Source of the DNA: Hirudo medicinalis | Lineage: Eukaryota; Annelida; Clitellata; Hirudinida; Hirudinidae | NCBI GenBank assembly: GCA_011800805.1 | Contig: MPNW01000057.1 | Coordinates: 321,468-385,467, forward strand | Reading direction: 5' to 3' | Length of the DNA stretch: 64,000 nt | Shown: one piece after another, positions 35,288 through 47,672 of the stretch | How the letters are laid out: every line of letters starts with the position of its first letter | How positions within the stretch are numbered: position 1 is the first letter of the stretch | Translations under genes and position numbers: made by a program | Notes under the pieces: generated by a model | The model's input: only the letters and a program-made list of their open reading frames with translations | Database searches by the model: none | Told to the model about the DNA's origin: nothing

Positions 35288-37860
35288 TCACATCCTCCTC
35301 TCAGTCTCTATATCGAAGATTGTCGGTTCTGGCATTTCTGCATGCTGCGCTTGTACCTGAGCTGGTTCTTCCATAGCCTGCTCGGTAACAGACAGGTGAG
35401 GTTCTTTAGAGAAGCGTACACGTTTCGATGTGCGTTTTCTTGTGGTTCCAATCTGAAATCTTACTTCATAAGATCTGATGAGCAACACCTTGCTGATGGA
35501 GCCTTTCTGTCAATCACTCCGATCATCTGACTTGAAACGTACAGTTTGCCCGACATTCAATGAGGGTCTTTCCTTGGCAGACAGACACGTTGTAAAATGC
35601 CGCTTGTTTCATCTTGACAATCTTCATAGTTTCTTGTACTATTTGGAGTCTGCAGGAGGCTGTCTGAAATTGTCATCAATATGCGAGTGAGTCGACCAAA
35701 CACTATCTGGGCCGGGGAGAGTTGTGTGGCTTCTGATGGCGTGTTCCTCCAATCCAGTAATGCAAGGAACGGATCTTGGTGATTTTCTACAGCTTCTATC
35801 TTTTATAGCTTTACTCATCAGATTCTTAACAACCTTCTCGGAGTTTTCTACTCTATTTGACTGAGGATAACAAGGACTGGATGTTTGGTGAGAAATCTCC
35901 CATGTCTTCATGAAATATTTAAAATCCTTAGAAATAAAAGGCCTGACATTGCCCATTCCAAGTTTGATATGTCTTCCACAGCTAGAAGTCACAGGGCTTC
36001 CTTCTTCCCCAACAAGGGATGATTTCTGAAGGGGTGTTTCTGCCTGAAGCACAATCGGAGCTTCCGCCTGGAACGCCGTTGGATTTTCCATCTGAACTAG
36101 TGTGCCTGCAGGTTCCTCAATGTCTTTGTTTTCTGTCTGACTAGTCCAACACCAGTTGTGATGCTGATGTTGTTCTTTTGTCGGGAACAGGAATCGTCGG
36201 TTTCTTACAAACTCTGAAGCCGTCTGAAGTCTTCACTAGATATCTTCTTGGACCCATGACTGACTTTACCTCTCCTCTCCTTCATCCATTCTCTATTCGA
36301 AATCTTATAGGTGTACCTGGAGTGAGAATTCGATGTTGGGTTGAGTGAAGTCGGTTATGCACCTATGTTGTCTTCTGCAGTTGAGTTAATTGCTCCTTTA
36401 CGTCATTAACCATATGGAGTAATAACTTATTGCTTAACATAAAAAGTGTGTCCCTCAATCTGCGATTGAAAAGAAGCTGTGCTGGAGAAACATCTCGGAA
36501 ATTGGAGTATTCCTCAAGCTTAACAGAGCAAAATGTTGGTCTGTCCTTGCTTCTTCAGCCTTCTTCAGGACATTCTTGATGGTCTGGACGTGTCTTTCAA
36601 CCATTTCATTTGACTGAGGATTGCCTGGACTGGTGAATAACCACTGGAAACCCCATTCAACCGCAAACCTTCTACAGCTTTCTGAGTTAAAGGGCATGTT
36701 GTCTGAAATTACACTCATTGGAATGCCATATCCGGACTTCATGTATATGGACTTCAGTTTTGAGATAATGGCTGCGGCTGTCTTGTTTTCTAAACGGGCA
36801 ACTTTCGGATATTGAAATAGTCAACCGCAAGCAAATAATCCCAAGAATTTAATGTAAAAATATAAACTTCCACTTTCTGCCAAGTTCCCTCTGGCACAGC
36901 CTGTGGCACAAGGTGTTGTAGGGTAGTGGGACGCTCTTTTGATGGTGGAATAACTCTATCATTCATCAAAACAATGCCCTCAACTACTGTCAGGTCATGA
37001 CGGCAATTCCAAAATGGTTGTGCCTCCTGCGAAACATCCCTCTTTAGGTGAGGCCATCCATTTTTAATGTAACTGATCACTGCTGAAGCTGCGCATCAGT
37101 TAAAGTGCCTCGCGAAAGTCGTTGAGCTTAGATGGGGAAATACTCAAACAGTTGACCATTCTGTGAACCTGCTAGTCATTTCTGCTTCCAACTCTGAATC
37201 ACCTGCCATGTCAGTGAGAAGAGCTCTGGATAAAGTATTAGGTCTGTGCAGTTCCTTTCCTGGCACATACTTGTCCATAGATGTAGCTGTCGAACTTTCT
37301 GCATGCGAAAACAATGACCAAAAGCTCCTTTTCTATCTGAGCATAATTTTTCTCACAATCTATGAGCGTGATCGACCGATCCATCTCTCTGAATGAGACA
37401 AGCACCTAGGCCGTAACTAGAAGCATCTCCCTGAAGCTGGCACATAATTAAATTAAGTAATTAAATACTTCGGGAATAATTAAATTTATGCCACATTTAA
37501 TCGTCATATTTATAATCTTCTGAAACGGTGATTTGCAGAACTAAAATAAGTTTACAACATCTCGCAAGATCCCAAAATTTCAAAGTCTTTTGAAGATCAA
37601 TGTCATGCTTCTTGCCCTATTCACATGTGCCAACCCATGTTATACATAGCATTGGCAGCCTTACCCTAAGCACGCAGAAGAATGGCCAAACTTTGATCAT
37701 CGGAAAACTGATTTCCATCACAAAGTATATCTTGTAGTTTTTTACTCCATCGTCTCCAGGCTTCTGCTGGGTTGGGAGAGTTTACGTCCAGCGCAATATT
37801 TGAAAAGATATTGTCAATTAAACCCTTTAAAACCGGCTTAAGGTAAGTTCGTACAAACAT
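35288..37860 (-). mobile_element. Ty3/gypsy LTR retrotransposon, degraded, minus strand
   Basis: In order on the minus strand: a gag-like start (37860-37666, AWRRWSKKLQDILCDGNQFS), an RT/RNase H remnant at about 37100-37440 including LQGDASSYGLGACLIQ, an integrase zinc-finger/linker region (37080-36790), and two integrase core pieces. The core pieces are 36742-36455 (ISDNMPFNSE, SPGNPQSN) and 36091-35639, the latter repeating an integrase-like block (SPCYPQSN). Protease and most of RT are absent and frames are broken, so the copy is dead. The duplicated integrase-like blocks suggest two overlapping fragments. A homologous gag-leader fragment lies at 62402-62590. Confidence 0.7.
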
Positions 37861-37869
37861 TATTTATTG

Positions 37870-40640
37870 ATTTATTTTTTTTATGTATTCAGAACATTAT
37901 AAAGAACACATATTCTAAAAATCAGAATGGGCACTCCTACAGCTTTTACGTAGTGAATTTTTTATGTTACTTAAAAGTTGCGAATTCGATAATCATCTCA
38001 GGCAAGCCTAATAGTTAATAAATTTGTTACCTTTCATATTTGTTGAACCAAAATTAGAAAACATTAGACAGCTACTGTAGCTAATATTTTTAAATAGCAA
38101 GATAATTTCACAATATACAACATGCAATAGTTTCAAAGAAAATTATAAAATCTATTTAAACATGATTTGCTTATATGTTATGAGTTAAGCTTAGTTTTAG
38201 CTAAAGCATTGGTTGCATCATTCCATGGGTCTTGAGCTTATAAGTCATTGTTGGTTGAAGAACTTCTGTTAAAATACCATCACTTGATATTATTAGCACA
38301 TCAGCAGGATGACTATAGTGGAACGATTGCTGGCCAAGTGACGGGCAAAAACCCACTCACAGCAGCTACTTTTGGTACCTAACTCCGTCTCTAACCATAC
38401 CTTGCCTCATGAACTTGGAAATCTCTGTAGAAATGACAAAAGTCGTTGTCTGTGAGTTGGCTTTGGTCCGTCGATTCTCCAACAACCTAGTGGAACGATC
38501 GAACTGGTCCACGTTGTTGAAGAAAATTCACTTCGACCTCTCCGACCTCCAAAAACGTTTAAATGACACATGCAAGCCAATAACCATCATATTTAGCTGT
38601 TACATATTCTTTAATTTTTACAAATGCAATGGTTCAATAATCAGTGATTAAAGTATATACACGTCCTATTCTTGATTCTTTGCTATGCGAAAACTCTTTC
38701 ACTTTTACTGATTTGTTTGATATCGTCCGAATGTAGTGAAATTCATGAGTACCAGCTGCAGTGCCAGAAATGCAATTTACCTTGTACAATGTATATTGAA
38801 ATCTAATGCCAAAAGGGCTACTTCTAAAATTCATATTAGTCTGTGGTAGTGAAATAGAATATTATGGAGAGGATGTTTTAACAGCCCATCATCAATAGCC
38901 ACATCAATAACAACACCTCAAAATAAGCCAAAATTTCAAATACTGTTTCCTGTTCAGCTCATCGACACACGCGGTTTCACAATGTGAGGTCAATCATCTA
39001 GTGGTCAATTACATAATTGAAGGCATGAAGGCAACTGAGAAAGATGGCAAGAAAAACTTTCTGATCATATTAAAATTAAGTGTGAGTAAATGCTTAGCGC
39101 GTTGAAGGGAAATCTGCTAACAGCTGACTTTGTTATCACCATTGCGGACATCAAATGAGCTAATCAAAAATGCATCCATTCGTTGTGACACGAAACAGCT
39201 GTGAGATTCCGGTCGTGAGATTATTTAGTTCTGCATGACTCATTGAAACTCCACGACAAAACAAACTGATTCAATTTTGAAAAACTATTACTTTTGAAAA
39301 TTAATAAAGAGTAATTTAATAAATAATTATTTATGATTATTTAATTAAATATTATTAATAAAATATTATTATCAAATAAAATTTAATAAAAAATAATAAT
39401 TGATAAACAGAAACCATTAATAAAAATTTAAAGTATGAATGATTTTGATTTTAAGATTTTAAAATACTTTTACAAATGATTTTGACTTGAAAATCATTTT
39501 TTTACGTGATTTTGATTTTAAATCATTTTTGTTTGACGATTTTGATTTTGATTTCAAATCTTTCCAAAAAGGATTTTACCCAGCACTGTGAATAACAGGC
39601 TATTTGTTGCGGAAGTTACAATGCAATGCGGAATGTCACGTAGCATAGCGTGTTATGGCATGGCATAGCTAAAGCAGCATAGCCAGTGTCGCAGACAGAA
39701 ATTTCGAGTCCCTAGACACAGCGGCCATGGTCCCGGACATGGAACCAAGTAATGATGTCCAAGTCCAAGTGTATATACTAAAGGTCCAAGTACTCAAGGT
39801 CCAAATACGAGTACAAGTACCCATGTCTATGTGGTCCCCTATTTTATGACTTGTATTCCGTCAGCAGACACTTATGAAATGGTAAAAGGATAGTATTTAA
39901 GCTAGGTGAAGTTAGCAGATACTCAAATTTAATAATAATTGCAAGTTTTGAAATTATAATATTTGGAAAGTAAGTTTTAAATGCTTTTCAAATATGTTCT
40001 TATCTTAACTGTATAAAGATTTTCAGTTTGTTAAAAATTATTTTGAATTGCCGACTTGATTTACAAGTCTTCTTATTCAATACACAGATTATACAGAGAT
40101 TATACTGATCAAATAATCATCAAATGGAACAACATACATGCTTTAAACATTTTAAAAAAATTTAAACACATTTTAAAAGTTGAAATCTTGAACATTTTGA
40201 TGTACATTTTATCAATTTCCTGCATAACGGCTGGGGGAAAAACTTGATAATTCGTTCAAACGGAAAAGTTAAACAAAGAGTTCGAACGTTAACCAATTTC
40301 TGGGCTTTTGGAGGTAAAAATATAACTTTCAAGGCTCAGCTTCGTCATAAGTAAAAGGTCGCTATTTTAACATAGTTTGTTTCATAAAATAATAAATAAA
40401 ATAAAATTGGTTCTTCAATTAAACAACTTACATGAATTTCATTTTCACGCAACAGTTATTAAATGTCAACAAATTTTTAATAGATATTTGTTTAAAAATA
40501 TGCTCTAAAATTTGCATTTAATTTATCAAATTAAAAACTAAATTAAATACTAACAATTACTTTCTCCTTACAAAACGCGTCCTTGCATCAACATTTCTTT
40601 GTGAAATCGACCGGAAGTGCCGGCGGTGGTGTACCGTCTA
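37870..40640. other. Long intergenic stretch, simple repeats only
   Basis: No credible gene. Repeats of GATTTTGATTTT type occupy about 39430-39565, and GGTCCAAGTAC-type repeats about 39740-39830. The first 120 bp belong to the leader shared with 62.4 kb. An 80-residue frame at 38409-38651 has no recognised domain and no splice or promoter support. Confidence 0.4.
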
Positions 40641-40677
40641 GTTCGTCGAATCCTGCTATCGTTCGTTTACGGTTCAG

Positions 40678-40990
40678 GTATTTTGAATATTTTTATTTGG
40701 CTCAGGAGTTTTGAAATCCACATGGAATAATTGCGGTTAACTGTGTTGACATTCTGTAACACTTGCATTCGGTCGTTGCAACAACTCAGTTTTTGTCTTC
40801 CTGATAGTCTAATTTGCTCCGATCAAGAATACTTCATTTTGATATTGAGTCAACTTGTCGTTTGGAAAAAGCTGTTGATCTTTATTATGTTGTTTTCTAC
40901 CGTTGCTTGCATTGTTTTGAAACGGAGTTGTTGGTTTTTATATTTTGCTGATATCACTTAAGAAAACAATTCTTGTGTTTTACTTCAAAG
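40678..40990 (+). other. Probable 5'-UTR intron of the RBM15-like gene
   Basis: CAG|gtattt at 40677/40678 and tacttcaaag|g at 40990/40991 form a good GT-AG pair. The CDS ATG lies one base after the acceptor. Confidence 0.45.
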
Positions 40991-40991
40991 G

Positions 40992-42878
40992 ATGAAAAGA
41001 AGTACTAAATATAGTGATCCTGAAAAAGATGAACCTGATGCCCGTCACGAAAGTGAAAGAGCTAAGCATTATCAGTACAATCCAAATTTTGTGTCATCAA
41101 AATATAATGCTGATGCTTTAGAATATCCTTGCGAAACATTCACAAGCCTCAGATTGAGCAATATTAACCCAAGAGTTTCAGATGAGGATGTCCGAGAAGC
41201 CGTATATCAAAGTTTTAAAAAATTTGGAGAATTCAACATAAAATTTGCTCACACGGTTGATCGTCGTTTGGTCTACGTCAATTTTGCATTCAATGAAGAT
41301 GCCATTGTGGCTAGAAATGCCTTAACAAATCGACTTGAACTTTTCGATAGATTGATATGCATAGAAACAGTTAACCATAACAGGCAATGGTCAAAGCCTA
41401 CACCTTACAGAAGTGAATATGTTCATTACCGTCCCAATTCTCCTAGCCATAGGGTACCAAATGATTCTTGGGATTACCAGAGGAGGGATGTTCGACTGCC
41501 TGATTACTATTACCAACCTAGAATTGCTGGGGAGGACTCGAGACACATGGTTGATGTGAAACACATTCCTCCAGAAGAGGATAGGAGAGCCACTCGAACA
41601 CTTTTTGTTGCAAATGTTGATGACAAAATGGACCCAGAGGTGCTTAAGAAGTATTTTGATCCTTATGGCATCATTGAAGACATTGACATAAAGTGTCCTA
41701 CAAAAGGGAATGGTAATCCTTATGCCTTTGTGAGATACATTAATTTAGATATGGCTTATGCAGCTAAAGTGGAATTATCTGGTCAAATGCTTGGAAGGTA
41801 CCAGTGCAAGATTGGTTATGCAAGGCCAGTGCCAACGACATGTGTATGGATAGGTGGACTTACAGATGCTGTCCACAAGCATGACATTTTGAACAATTTT
41901 GAAAAGTTTGGTAAAATTGTTGCTTTCAAATGGCCAAGAGGACAAAAGTATGCATTTGTTGCATATGATAGTGTTGATGCTGCCCAGCTGGCCATAATTG
42001 AAATGAGAGGATTCCCATTGCCAGGAACAGTCCGAGGTCTCAGAACTGATTTTGTGGAACTGAAGCAGCTTGAAATCATTCAGTCACACGATAAAGATGG
42101 AAAGAAGCGACACAAAAGAAAAGCTTCAAGAAGTTTGAGCTTGAGCAGTTCTGGTGGAAAGAGGAACACCACAAAGAGAAAGCATAAAGTCTCAAGAGGT
42201 GATGAGAGCATCTACAGTTCAAGCTCTGATGAGGAAAAGGCATTTCACAAGAAAAGACGGGATTCGTCATCATCAAAGAGTGATTCAAATGTCAGCAATT
42301 CTTCTGGGGAAAGTTCTTTGGAGAAAAGAAAAACTGCTTTTCAAATAGGAAACGTTGAAGCTGCTGAGACAATTGTTGATCTGGCCAGATGCCTGCCTGT
42401 CTTATGGAGTGGACTTATAGAACTGAAAAACAGCACGTTCTACACTCACATGCACCTTGTCAGTGGCAATGGTAGCTTGGTGGATTCTCTGATTGTTGGT
42501 CTGATGTCACCTAATCAATCTGCTCTCAAAATCAACCAGAGACTCAGGTTGGATAAGTCAAGATTGAAAGAAGTTGAGAAAAGGATTACTCTCAGTGGAA
42601 ATGATGGTCACTGTGTTTTGCTGGCTGTTTCAGAAACCAGCAAAGATGCCAAGAAACACAGACCATTGACAAATCTTGTTTCTTACCTCAAGCAGAAAAA
42701 TGCTGCCGGAGTTTTGTCTCTGTCTGCAAAAACAAAACAGAACCATGAGACAGGTTTGCTTCACACCTTTCCACCATGTGAATTTGCTTACAGTTACTTG
42801 CAAAAGTGTGCACCAAAACTGACTGCCTCATTTGATGAAAATGACTATATTGTGGCCATATTGGTCAAAGTCAATTAA
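40992..42878 (+). CDS. RBM15: RBM15 / spenito family RNA-binding protein
   Basis: A 628-residue uninterrupted frame. RRM1 is at about residues 50-130 (TSLRLSNINPRVSDEDVREA, RLVYVNFA), RRM2 at about 203-275 (RTLFVANVDDKM, NPYAFVRY) and RRM3 at about 283-355 (TCVWIGGLTDAVHK, KYAFVAYDS). A basic/Ser-rich linker (about 370-450) follows, then a C-terminal SPOC domain (about 460-628, ARCLPVLWSGLIELKNS to DYIVAILVKVN). This RRM3-SPOC layout defines the short split-ends group (RBM15/spenito), known partners of the m6A methyltransferase complex and of splicing and export factors. It is shorter than vertebrate RBM15 but complete. Coding sequence is intronless, which is common in this family. The 3' ends of this gene and the Sp17-like gene converge. 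Confidence 0.93.
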   Translation: MKRSTKYSDPEKDEPDARHESERAKHYQYNPNFVSSKYNADALEYPCETFTSLRLSNINPRVSDEDVREAVYQSFKKFGEFNIKFAHTVDRRLVYVNFAFNEDAIVARNALTNRLELFDRLICIETVNHNRQWSKPTPYRSEYVHYRPNSPSHRVPNDSWDYQRRDVRLPDYYYQPRIAGEDSRHMVDVKHIPPEEDRRATRTLFVANVDDKMDPEVLKKYFDPYGIIEDIDIKCPTKGNGNPYAFVRYINLDMAYAAKVELSGQMLGRYQCKIGYARPVPTTCVWIGGLTDAVHKHDILNNFEKFGKIVAFKWPRGQKYAFVAYDSVDAAQLAIIEMRGFPLPGTVRGLRTDFVELKQLEIIQSHDKDGKKRHKRKASRSLSLSSSGGKRNTTKRKHKVSRGDESIYSSSSDEEKAFHKKRRDSSSSKSDSNVSNSSGESSLEKRKTAFQIGNVEAAETIVDLARCLPVLWSGLIELKNSTFYTHMHLVSGNGSLVDSLIVGLMSPNQSALKINQRLRLDKSRLKEVEKRITLSGNDGHCVLLAVSETSKDAKKHRPLTNLVSYLKQKNAAGVLSLSAKTKQNHETGLLHTFPPCEFAYSYLQKCAPKLTASFDENDYIVAILVKVN

Positions 42879-43441
42879 GACTTGATGATGACATTTAATC
42901 TTAAAGTTGTTTGTAAGGGATTCTTAATTTTATGTAGATAACCTTGAATGGAGTAATAATTTCTTAATTTAATTAGATTTTAGATCATCAATGTTTTTAA
43001 TGAGACTATGACTAGGAATTGTTTTTAAAGATGTAAATACAGTGTTTGAAGTGTCCACTTTATTGTTCTAAATTGAATTGTATTTTGAACATTGGTGTAT
43101 TTTCTGAAACTCAATTTCCTTTCTACACAGCATCAGTTAATTTAAGTTAATACAGTTAATTTTATTTATTGGTCAATGCTTCCAATTACAATTTCAAATC
43201 CAGATTTGCATAACAATTGTAGATGGGTCCATGGAGCCAAGCTAAAACTTACTTTTGGTATATGAACTGATGAGAAAGGGCTGGAGAAAATAGTTGGCAA
43301 CAGACTGCTGTCACTTAACAAATTGCTTAACTAGCAACAAATAAATAGGAATTAGTTAACCGTTTGTCTAAGACAAAAGCATTGCAATGAATCCAATGGC
43401 TTGAAGGTAATTGCCATTATAAGTGCACATGAAATGCTTTG
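42879..43441. other. Convergent 3' region
   Basis: Contains the 3' UTRs of the RBM15-like (+) and Sp17-like (-) genes. No exon seen. The termination sites cannot be placed with certainty. Confidence 0.4.
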
Positions 43442-46384
43442 TTATCGTTCAGACTCGTGTGAACTGTGTTTTGGTTGATCTTGTGTGATTGATGCTTGAT
43501 CTTGAGCAATTTCCTCATGATCTTCAACAATTCCTTCCTCCTCTTGACTGACAATATCTGCCTCCTCCTCAAATTCTGATTAAATTCAATTTCATATTGA
43601 TGGCTTATTATAAATGCATTTAAAATTCAAACCTTGGATGTCAGGACTGGAGCTTCTTTCAATCATCCCTTGGAATGCTGCTGTCAGGCTTTCAGCAGCA
43701 TCAGACATTTCTGAAGATGGAAAGGAATTAAATGATTGTTAGAATGACTCATTATTTTGGTGTGCTCCCACCTTTTTCCTCCTCCTCTAAAACTGTTACG
43801 AACTCATCGATTGGTTCTTCCTCGATTTCTTCCTCTCTATTATTGAGTTATCACAGTTATTAGAATGCAAACTGCGTCAAACAATATTAAGCATAATAAG
43901 AGACATTGCAATGATTCTGTGAAGATCTTACATTTTTAGGGATGAGAAAAAAGCTCATTCCGATACCCAGTGCTACGTCAACCTTCCCAAAACTGAGTGT
44001 AATGCCAAATTTATTTGATGTCAGCCCCTCAAATTTTAGGGCTAAACAGACAATAGATCAATTTACTCTGAGACGGTGAATTTAACGTTGCAGCTCATCC
44101 AAAATTGTTCTCATTCAATTTCAGGAATTGTATTGTATTTTAAAATACGATTACCTTATTTGCACCTATACTGAGCGTTATAATTTCTTTGAAGCGGCCG
44201 CCTTCACTTTGAAATGCTCACCGGCAGCGAGCATATATCGCAATAAACACTTGTTCGCGTTTCACGTCATTGTGCGAATGCGTGCGCCATCACTTCACCA
44301 ACCAAACCACAATCTCTATTTTCTTAGCAATGCTTGCGTCCTCTCATCTTCCAAATCCAGCACGATGCCGCCTTCTCGGCCTCCGACATTTTTGTCATAG
44401 CCTTAGTTCTTTCCCGGCTCGACAAACCGATTTGAGTGAGGAACGTGTAGGCTGACTTCCCAACCAAACCCCTCATGCCAACTTCAACGGGCATTAACTT
44501 TACCCGAAAGCCGCTATCCTCCAGATCTTTCGCTAAATCAGAGTATTTCTCCGTTTTTAGCACTTTTGAGTGTATTCAGTCTTTAATGCTTTTGTTTCAA
44601 TAATTACAAATTTATTGTTTAGGGGCTAAAACATACATCAAATCTTCATTAAAATTTTTACATTTAAAATATGTGATTTCTATATGTTAAGCAGAAGCCC
44701 CTACAAAGTGGAATTGATTTACAAGTTTTTGGCAATTGATGTGTACTCTACACTCTTTATTTTATATGTGTAATCTAAAGTTTAGATTCTAAACTCTAAA
44801 CCAACTAGGAAGTTGATGCAAAGTTTCAAATGAAGACTAATTTTAAAGAAGAATTGGAGATAACACAAGTACAAAAATAGAGGCGATTTTGTCTGGTCAA
44901 TCACAGCGTGATCACGAATCACGAATGTTAATCAGTTGTCTTTGTCCTGGTCCTGGTGCCGGATGCTTCCACTGTTCTCGCAGAGAGAATGTCGAAGGCC
45001 ATCAATATTGATGACCATTGTGATTAACATTTCTTTGGCTGATCTTCGTTACGAAGCGACGATATTTCGTTTTAAATCGNATGCTTCCACTGTTCTCGCA
45101 GAGAGAATGTCGAAGGCCATCAATATTGATGACCATTGTGATTAACATTTCTTTGGCTGATCTTCGTTACGAAGCGACGATATTTCGTTTTAAATCGTCA
45201 ATCGCCGAGAAGCCGTTACTCGGCAGTTCCCCTTCTCTTTATGAATTTTGAGATTCACGAGGAAGCTCCCTTGAATTCAACTGATTTAAATTTACAATTT
45301 TCTTGTATCCTCATTTTAAACTCGCTTGTTGTTGATATCCCTCGAATTTATTTCCTTGGTTCCAATACCCACTGCTTTAAATCTGATTCCAATTTGGGCT
45401 TTTTCTAAGATTGACCATAACATTGACCATTTCATAGATTGATCTTACTGACCATAAGATTGACCGCGTGCTATATTCGTCCGCGTGTTATATTCATGAA
45501 AATGCGGTAATCTGCAAGTCCTATTCTTCAGCATCAACTTATCAGCAGTGATATGACATGTGCAAGAGTAATTAAAAACAGTTTGATTTCATGCTGTAAT
45601 GTATAAGCAAAACCAAATAAAAAATGTTTAGTGACTTTACACAGATAGCTTGTGGCTGTCCCTTTCCTTGTGTCCTCTGAAAACACGTTGTATGTCCACT
45701 GCTGCAGCACTTTGACTCAGCAAAGTTGCTAATCTGGCAGAAGTCATTGCTTTGTATTCTCTTTGGATCAGTTGGGCTGCATCATTCATTTCTTTGGAAC
45801 ACATAGTTGCCATATCATCTGTCTAAAACATCGTGCTGAGTGTTTGACTATGATCTTGTTTAATAGCTCACGTCCCTTGTGGTTCACTTATACTTTTAGC
45901 TAAATGCTTTTTTCCCATCGTTCACGTGATGCTGATGCGATCTAGATAATATGCTAATGACATGGTAATGTACTCCAAACCTATTAGAGAATTTTAGAAA
46001 ATTCGTTTAGATTTCTTCTAGTGATTGTAAAATAAATCAGTCTGAGGAAGATGTTGTTTTGCAATTTACATAATGAATCACAGCAGAACAAAGTACAAAC
46101 TTTCCACATTTTTGCGTTGTAAAACCTATCCTCGTGATCTCCTCCAACTTTGCAGGGATCATCATTGTTTGCTACATAAACGTGAGATATCAAGCTGTTC
46201 ATCGGGATAAGTCTACGTTGAAAACCTAACCTTTTCTCGAAGCCAGCAGAAATTCGAAATATCTGGCTCCGAATATATATATATCGTCTGGCTGACTGCG
46301 CAGAACTTCCCTGGTAAACCCTTCTAACAAATTCCTGAAACCCAAAGGTACTCTCAGCTTCGTGTTTGAAAATGGCACAGCCAT
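43442..46384 (-). CDS. SPA17: Sperm protein Sp17-like (RIIa docking domain + IQ motif)
   Basis: Exons on the minus strand: 46384-46231, 46171-46101, 45822-45643, then 43836-43772, 43710-43633 and 43575-43442 (stop). Exon 1 starts at ATG and encodes an RIIa dimerisation/docking domain (MAVPFSNTKLRVPLGF, NLLEGFTREVLRSQPDDIY). Exon 2 has the Sp17 block EDRFYN. Exon 3 ends in a calmodulin-binding IQ motif (AAVDIQRVFRGHKERD). The last exons encode a very acidic tail (EEEIEEEPIDEF). Sp17 is a fibrous-sheath/axoneme protein that docks AKAP-like partners. Phase does not match between exon 3 and 43836, so one exon is missing in the 1.8-kb gap, which also holds a LINE fragment and an assembly duplication. 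Confidence 0.72.
44160..44580 (-). mobile_element. LINE reverse-transcriptase C-terminal fragment
   Basis: The minus-strand frame 44563-44324 reads LMPVEVGMRGLVGKSAYTFL and then SSRERTKAM, a C-terminal block found in R2-like LINE proteins. The sequence after its stop (44324 to 44160) matches the non-coding part of the fragments at 2.3, 50.5 and 56.4 kb. This is the only copy here linking that non-coding part to an RT C-terminus. It is intronic in the Sp17-like gene. Confidence 0.6.
44963..45197. repeat. Exact 117-bp duplication around a single N
   Basis: 44963-45079 equals 45081-45197, with N at 45080. Probably an unmerged contig overlap. It lies in the unresolved Sp17-like intron. Confidence 0.85.
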
Positions 46385-46399
46385 CGCCGTCCAACAAAA

Positions 46400-47280
46400 A
46401 CAGTTACGTTTGAAAACATAAACACAGGACACGTAGGCGCTTTTATTTGGCTCTTTCAAGAATAAAGTTTCTTCAATTCAATTAACTTGTCACTATTGTC
46501 TCATCTTATTCACTTTCATCGGAATAGGGTATGGTTCCCATGTGCCCTGAATAAAAAAGTAACCAAATTAAATGTTTTGAGATTCAATGAACAATTAATC
46601 TAAATAACCGGAAATCTCTCTCCGTTAGACCTATTACACTGCACTGACAATGGCGAAGAGTCATAAAATGCTTTTAGGTCGTGTATTTTTTCATTATTCC
46701 ATGAAATAATTTGATAATTGTAGGATATACCTTTGCTAATGTCAATCGGTTCGTTGTAAATCCTAATTAACAAATATAATATTACTTTGCTTAAAACTTT
46801 TTAGTAAAACGTCACAAAATGCATCTCACCATTTGAAGAACGAAAATATTTCATACAAGTATTCTGTTGCTATTGAGCTCTTACACACTTCTAAATCAGT
46901 TACAGGATAATAATGGATGTAGTTGACACACATTTCGTCGTAAATTGAAAAACCCCCCTGTTTTAATGAGCAATGAAAATGATTTCTTTTGTTGCTGGCT
47001 AAAAATTAAGCTGCATGTACAGCAATCAACACAACAGCGGCATTCACTGGGGGTTAACAGATCCGGGAGACACCATCGCGTTGCTTGCACCAAAACAGAA
47101 AAATGCAAATTTGACAGAGCACACAGAACTCAGTCGAATCGGTCGTGTATCATAATGTTTGTCAAACTGAAGAATATACCACCAGAGCTTCCAACTTATT
47201 TGAATAAGATTCCTCTGAGCAAAAACTTTTTTAGTTTTAGGAATGATCAGATCTCAAGAGCAAGCAATTTGAATTCATTT
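46400..47280. other. Upstream region of the Sp17-like gene
   Basis: AT-rich, with no convincing exon. A plus-strand frame from about 47155 (MFVKLKNIPPELPTY) runs into the LINE fragment at 47290 and may be part of it or an unrelated remnant. Confidence 0.3.
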
Positions 47281-47289
47281 TTGAGGAAT

Positions 47290-47638
47290 TTGTTGGTTGT
47301 TGTCCAAGAAACCTTAAACCACATAACGGCAGGTTGCACGGTGCTGGCATCAACTGAATATTTGCACCGACACAACAGATAGCTAGCTATGTTCATTGGG
47401 TAGCATGCTGTGAGCTTGGTTGTGAAGTTCCCAACAAATGGTATGAATACACATACACCGACGAAGTGTGGTAAATATAAACGAGAATACCATCTTGTAG
47501 GACAATAATCATGGACAGAAATGAAAAATCTTAGCCAACAGACCTGACATTTCTAAATGATGTTTCCGTCCCTGACGATAAAAACATCTCGCTTAAAGAA
47601 GCTGAAAAAATTGGCAAATACAAGGATTTTGAGGTCGA

Positions 47639-47640
<2 letters not shown>
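47290..47640 (+). mobile_element. R4/Dong-like LINE, 3' fragment (copy 1)
   Basis: The plus strand carries the end of the zinc-knuckle region (ITAGCTVLASTEYLHRHNR). After frame breaks comes an endonuclease-like RPDLTFL...ISLKEAEKIGKYKDFEVEI segment, parallel to 49200-49520 in the second copy. It ends exactly where a TAA microsatellite starts. Confidence 0.6.

Positions 47641-47671
<31 letters not shown>
47640..47671. repeat. (TAA)n microsatellite between LINE copies
   Basis: Ten or so TAA units separate copy 1 from copy 2 of the R4/Dong-like LINE. Confidence 0.85.

Positions 47672-47672
<1 letters not shown>

Noticed and set aside
38409..38651. 80-residue plus-strand gene
   Set aside because: No domain, promoter or splice support in a gene-free stretch.
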